From Methanoculleus oceani (lineage in GTDB: Archaea; Halobacteriota; Methanomicrobia; Methanomicrobiales; Methanoculleaceae), in contig NZ_QFDM01000002.1 of NCBI RefSeq assembly GCF_023702065.1, positions 248,001 to 312,000 on the forward strand: a stretch of 64,000 nucleotides of DNA, given 5' to 3'. Position 1 is the first letter of the stretch, and each line of letters starts with the position of its first letter. Positions 60,463 to 64,000 of the stretch are shown here, in pieces. The translations under genes were made by a program, and so were the position numbers. The notes beneath the pieces were generated by a model. That model worked only from the letters and a program-made list of their open reading frames with translations, searched no databases and was not told where the DNA came from.

Positions 60463-63400
60463 TCAAAAATCCCCTTCTTCAATCCCCCGGACCGCTCGTT
60501 CTATATCGGCAAAGACCCGCTCCTCGTCCACCGCGACCTCCACCCAGCGGTCGCCGTCGACGAAGTAGAGGTACGGGACGACCGGAGCCCCGAGGATCCG
60601 GGCGGCGGCGTGCCGGTAGACCGTCATCTGGAGCGCGTAGTCCCCGGCGCCCCCCGGCGTCCCGGTCTTGTAGTCGATGAGCACCCAGGCGCCGTCCGGC
60701 CGCTGCACCAGCCGGTCGATGGCTCCCCGGAACGCGAACCCGTTCACCCGCGCCAGAAACGGCACCTCACGGTGGTCCCGGACGACGCCCTGCATCAGGG
60801 GCGACGCGAGGAACCGTTCGTAGAGTTCCCGGTACTCTCCTGCCCGGCCGGGATCAACCCCGTACCGCCGCAGCACCGCGGCGGGGTCACGGCCGCGGAA
60901 GACCTCGTGGACGACGAGGCCGCGGGTCAGGGGATCCTCGCCGGCGGCGAACCCCGGCGGCCGGGACCCGGCCGGGGCCCGGAGATACCGCTCGAGTTCG
61001 CTCGCCGAATAGACACGCTCCTTCTCCCCGGCCGGGAGGATGCTCGCCGGGACTGGCACCGCGGGAACGTCGTCCGGAAGCGGGAGATAGACCGGAGCGG
61101 CCTCCTGCACGTCGACGGGGATCGCCGCGGAGTCGAGGGTGAGCGGGATGCGGAGCGTCTCGAGCACGGCCTCGCCACGGGCATAGACCTCCGGAGAGAG
61201 CCCGAGGCAGTGCGCGAGCCAGGCCATCCGGGTCTTACCGTCATGAAGGGTCTCAGGGACCTCGGCCGGCGTCTCCCCGCAGAGGACGAGGTGATCCTTC
61301 GCCCGGGTTGCCGCGACGTAGAAGAGCCGTTTGCGCTCGGCCTCCTCCTTCTGCCGGTGCTCGTCCCTGAGGATCGTCAGGACCGGCGTCCCCTCGCGCT
61401 CGTGGTCGTTTGCCGGGTTCGGGATCGAGACACCGAGCAGCAGCCCGTCCTCCACCATGATCGTGCCCCCGCCAGCCCGCGGCGTCTCCCCGAGGTCGGG
61501 GACGACGACGACCGGGAACTCGAGCCCCTTCGCGGCATGCACCGTCATGATCGAGACCGCGTCTGCCGCCGCGAAATCGAGGTGCGCATCCCCCTCCCGC
61601 TGTGCGTCGTCGATGCAACGCCCGAGTTCCCCGACGAGGTCGGCGAGCGTGGAGCAGTCGGCCTCCCTCGCGACGGCGATCAGCTTCTCGACGTTCGCGG
61701 CCGCCTGCTCGCCCCCGGCCATCCCGCCGTAGACGACGAATATCCCCGATTCGTCGACGATCCGACGGATGAGACGGGCGGGCGGGAGCCTGCGGGAGAG
61801 CAAGAGCCACCCCCGGAGGGTCGCCGACGCCGGGTCCTCCGTCGCCTGCAGCCGCTCCCAGAGGGAGGTCCCCGCCCGGGCGATGGAAAAGAGCCGGGCG
61901 TCGGAGAACCCGAAGTAAGGCGACCGCAGCAGGCCGTAGAGCGCCACGTCGTCCAGGTCGTTCGCGAGGAACCGGAGGATGTTGTAGAGGTCGTAGACCT
62001 CCTGCCGCTCGTAGAACCCGAGGCCGGCGTGGACGCGGTAGGGGACGCCGTAGCGCCCGAGCGCCCACTCGTAGTAGGCGAGGTTCGTCCGCCGCTCGAG
62101 CAGGACGGCCACGTCGCCGTAGCCCGCCGGCCGGACCTCCCCGTCCTGGTAGACCGGTTTCTCCCCCCGCTCGACGATGGCCCGGATCTTCCGGGCGACC
62201 AGCTCCGCTTCGGCACGGCGGCCGGCCGCCCGGTCCCTGGCCTTCGGACAGAGGAGGAGTTCGACCGAACCGGTGTCGCCATCCCGGTTCGCACGCAGCG
62301 GCTCGTACAGGAACTCCCAGGGCCGGGAGCCCTCCGCCATCAGGGCGCCGAAGACGGCGTTCGTGAACCCGACGACCCCGGGCGTGCTCCGGAAGTTGAC
62401 GTCGAGCGGGACCGCCTCCCCGCCGAGGTCCCGCTCGATCAGGTCGCGGATCCGCCCAAACTGCGTGACGTCGGCCTCCCGGAAGAGGTAGATGGACTGT
62501 TTGGGGTCGCCGACGACGAAGAGTTTCGCCGACTCCCGGGTCAGATCGCCGAGGATGGCGCAGAGGATGGCGATCTGGACGGGATCGGTGTCCTGGAACT
62601 CGTCGACCAGGACGAACCGGAACCGGTCCCGGAAGTGCGCCGCCACGATATCCTCGTGGGCGGAGAAGAGCCGGTGGGTGCGGTCGATCAGGTCGTCGAA
62701 GTCGAGGGCGTTCTTCCGCCTCTTCTCCGCCTCCAGCGCTCCGGTAAAGGCGCCAAAGACCGTGCCGAGGTCCCGGAGGAAGTCGAGTGTCGCCCGGGTG
62801 AAGGGATCCGCCGGGTCGACATCGAGCGAGAGAGCCCATGCATGGGCTTTGATGCAGTCGTTAAGAACCCGGTAGGCCGCCCGGAGGCGTTCGAGGTCGT
62901 CCCCCGCCCAGTTCTTCTTTTGCCCCATGTTCGCCCGGAACCGCCGGTCTTTGTGGACTTCCACGAGCGCGGCGACCGCGATCCTGCCGGCAAGGCAGGG
63001 CTCGACGGCCCGGAGGTAACTCTCGCCCGGGTCGCGCTCACCGGGGTAGCGGGCGGCAAGGTCCCGCAGCGTCTCGATCGAATCCCCGGCACGCTCGAGG
63101 AAGGCCGCGAGCGCCTCCGCCCGGCGCCGTTCCACGGCCGTCCGCCAGGCGTCGAGCACCCCCTCCTCGCTCTCTGCGAGGGCGGCAAAAAACGCCTCCG
63201 AGGCCTCGCGGCGCGAATACAGCGCCTCAAGGTAGTTCTTCAACTCGTAGTCCCCGACCGCACGGAGAGCGCAGATCACCGCCTCCCGGCACTCCGCGGG
63301 CGGATCGCCGTGGATGAGGGCATCGGCCGCCTCCTCGCGGAGCAGGATCGCCTCCCGCTCGTCGAGGACGGCGAAGGCGGGCCCGACACCGGCTTCGAGC

Positions 63401-63714
63401 GGGAACTCCCGAAGAACGGAGGCGCAGAAGGAGTGGAAGGTCGATACCTTCGCCCACAAAAACTCGTCGCGGACCGCGTCCCACCGCTCGCCCTCCTTCT
63501 CCGCGAGAGCCTGGCGGACCCGGACCTTCATCTCGCCGGCCGCCTTCTCGGTGAAGGTCAGCGCGAGGATGTTCCCGACGCCGACGCCGGTTTCGAGCAG
63601 GCTGATGTACTTCTGCACCAGGACGTGCGTCTTTCCCGTCCCCGCCCCGGCGGTGACGCACTTGCTCCTCGTGTGGTCGAGCGCGGCCTGCCTCTGGCGT
63701 TCAGTCAGTTCCAT
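60463..63714 (-). CDS. AddA/RecB-type helicase-nuclease
   Basis: A 1083-residue UvrD-family helicase fused to a RecB nuclease: LTERQRQAALDHTRSKCVTA, GAGTGKTHVLVQKY, FVLVDEFQDTDPVQIAILCA, LFVVGDPKQSIYLFREADV, VSIMTVHAAKGLEFPVVVVP and FYVAATRAKDHLVLCGE. The nuclease at about residue 1000 has GFAFRGAIDRLVQRPDGAWV, then LIDYKTGTPG (D...D-Y-K). It starts inside the last codons of an AddB-like gene (14-base overlap). An AddAB-type complex processes double-strand ends in recombination and degrades foreign DNA. The long open frame on the other strand is a GC-rich shadow. Confidence 0.92.
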   Translation of the reverse strand: MELTERQRQAALDHTRSKCVTAGAGTGKTHVLVQKYISLLETGVGVGNILALTFTEKAAGEMKVRVRQALAEKEGERWDAVRDEFLWAKVSTFHSFCASVLREFPLEAGVGPAFAVLDEREAILLREEAADALIHGDPPAECREAVICALRAVGDYELKNYLEALYSRREASEAFFAALAESEEGVLDAWRTAVERRRAEALAAFLERAGDSIETLRDLAARYPGERDPGESYLRAVEPCLAGRIAVAALVEVHKDRRFRANMGQKKNWAGDDLERLRAAYRVLNDCIKAHAWALSLDVDPADPFTRATLDFLRDLGTVFGAFTGALEAEKRRKNALDFDDLIDRTHRLFSAHEDIVAAHFRDRFRFVLVDEFQDTDPVQIAILCAILGDLTRESAKLFVVGDPKQSIYLFREADVTQFGRIRDLIERDLGGEAVPLDVNFRSTPGVVGFTNAVFGALMAEGSRPWEFLYEPLRANRDGDTGSVELLLCPKARDRAAGRRAEAELVARKIRAIVERGEKPVYQDGEVRPAGYGDVAVLLERRTNLAYYEWALGRYGVPYRVHAGLGFYERQEVYDLYNILRFLANDLDDVALYGLLRSPYFGFSDARLFSIARAGTSLWERLQATEDPASATLRGWLLLSRRLPPARLIRRIVDESGIFVVYGGMAGGEQAAANVEKLIAVAREADCSTLADLVGELGRCIDDAQREGDAHLDFAAADAVSIMTVHAAKGLEFPVVVVPDLGETPRAGGGTIMVEDGLLLGVSIPNPANDHEREGTPVLTILRDEHRQKEEAERKRLFYVAATRAKDHLVLCGETPAEVPETLHDGKTRMAWLAHCLGLSPEVYARGEAVLETLRIPLTLDSAAIPVDVQEAAPVYLPLPDDVPAVPVPASILPAGEKERVYSASELERYLRAPAGSRPPGFAAGEDPLTRGLVVHEVFRGRDPAAVLRRYGVDPGRAGEYRELYERFLASPLMQGVVRDHREVPFLARVNGFAFRGAIDRLVQRPDGAWVLIDYKTGTPGGAGDYALQMTVYRHAAARILGAPVVPYLYFVDGDRWVEVAVDEERVFADIERAVRGIEEGDF

Positions 63715-64000
63715 CGGCGTTCACCTCCGCATTAAGCAGCCGCAGGGCGTCGAACCGGCAGACCGTCTTAAACCCGCAGTAGCCCGGGCAGGGGCCGGCG
63801 TCCGACCGGGGCGGGAAGCAGCCGCCGCGTATCCCGGCGAGGTAGTGCTTCGTCCAGAAGAGAGCGGTCTCGACCAGCTCCCGGACGTCCTCGACGCCGC
63901 CCTGCCGCGACCCCGGGAAGCAGGCAAAGCAGTCCTTCAGCCCTGCGTCCCAGAAGACCGGTCTGTTCCGGACCTCCCCGCGCCTCAAGGTGTAGTAGGT
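63701..64000 (-). CDS. AddB-like PD-(D/E)xK nuclease, C-terminal end (continues beyond window)
   Basis: The frame is open to the window edge, so this is only the last 99 residues. It ends in an iron-staple-like cysteine group (GGCFPPRSDAGPCPGYCGFK, then TVCRF), as at the C-terminus of AddB and Cas4 nucleases, where the cysteines hold a 4Fe-4S cluster; the matching first cysteine would be outside the window. It overlaps the AddA start, as expected for an addB-addA operon. Confidence 0.75.
   Translation of the reverse strand, partial: TYYTLRRGEVRNRPVFWDAGLKDCFACFPGSRQGGVEDVRELVETALFWTKHYLAGIRGGCFPPRSDAGPCPGYCGFKTVCRFDALRLLNAEVNADGTD

Noticed and set aside
60610-63735. A 1041-codon open frame on the plus strand opposite the AddA-like gene
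   Set aside because: The minus-strand product has all helicase and nuclease motifs. The plus-strand translation is rich in Arg, Pro, Asp, Glu and Val without domains, as expected from an antisense frame in GC-rich DNA.

Overview
The window looks like a chromosomal segment of a methanogenic archaeon of the order Methanomicrobiales, most likely Methanoculleus or a close relative. Archaeal markers include a PCNA sliding clamp, the large primase subunit PriL, Alba, ribosomal protein S17e, an Orc1/Cdc6 protein, a stand-alone ThiN protein, DUF373 and DUF365 proteins, and many promoters with a TATA box about 25-35 nt before the start codon, several apparently leaderless. Housekeeping genes are GC-rich; accessory genes from about 25.9 to 44.9 kb are visibly more AT-rich.

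Layout. 0-4.3 kb: the end of a DUF373 membrane protein, then a cluster of two arsenosugar-type glycosyltransferases (TIGR04283, TIGR04282), a SPASM radical SAM enzyme and a methyltransferase. 4.3-9.6 kb: Alba and a lysine/housekeeping run on the minus strand (asd, ferredoxin, dapB, dapA, rps17e, thiN-like, HD). 9.7-13.3 kb: priL-pcn, rlmE, moaA. 13.3-13.7 kb: a hairpin-rich element with 57-nt inverted ends. 13.7-22.5 kb: an M20 peptidase, two membrane glycosyltransferases, a lipoprotein, tRNA-Arg(GCG), an Orc1/Cdc6 and small unknown genes.

22.2-25.9 kb is a decaying accessory stretch: a toxin-antitoxin pair whose toxin is fused to a scrap of another gene, fragments of AlbA_2/RecG-like regulators, copies of an XhlA-like tail, and a DUF6978-like/DUF1828 pair.

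25.9-44.9 kb is a block of eight minus-strand genes that looks like a composite antiviral system. One overlapping unit holds a UvrD helicase-nuclease, a very long beta-class DNA methyltransferase (Mod), a type III-like Res helicase-nuclease and an EVE-domain protein. A second overlapping unit holds a D12 (Dam) methyltransferase, a HerA ATPase and a NurA nuclease. A third gene encodes a 1625-residue sacsin-type GHKL ATPase with a C-terminal DUF3883 domain. The stretch of Mod between the DPPY motif and the FxGxG motif is AT-rich, as expected if the target-recognition domain was exchanged.

45-51.5 kb continues the defence theme: DUF365, a NERD nuclease, a PLD/zinc-ribbon protein, a cut-short GIY-YIG protein, a complete DarTG toxin-antitoxin pair, and an HNH endonuclease overlapping a HIT hydrolase. 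51.5-60.4 kb mixes toxin-antitoxin remnants (orphan UPF0175 antitoxin with a stub of its PIN toxin, a Doc-like toxin, two MNT genes and a frameshifted HEPT), Hsp20, a DUF4143-type ATPase behind a 17-nt-arm palindrome with a degenerate second copy, a QueG-like Fe-S protein and a multi-PAS sensor lacking a kinase ATPase domain. The window ends with an AddA-type helicase-nuclease and the 3' end of an AddB-like nuclease.

I found no transposase, integrase or CRISPR array. All family names come from reading the translations; no database was searched.
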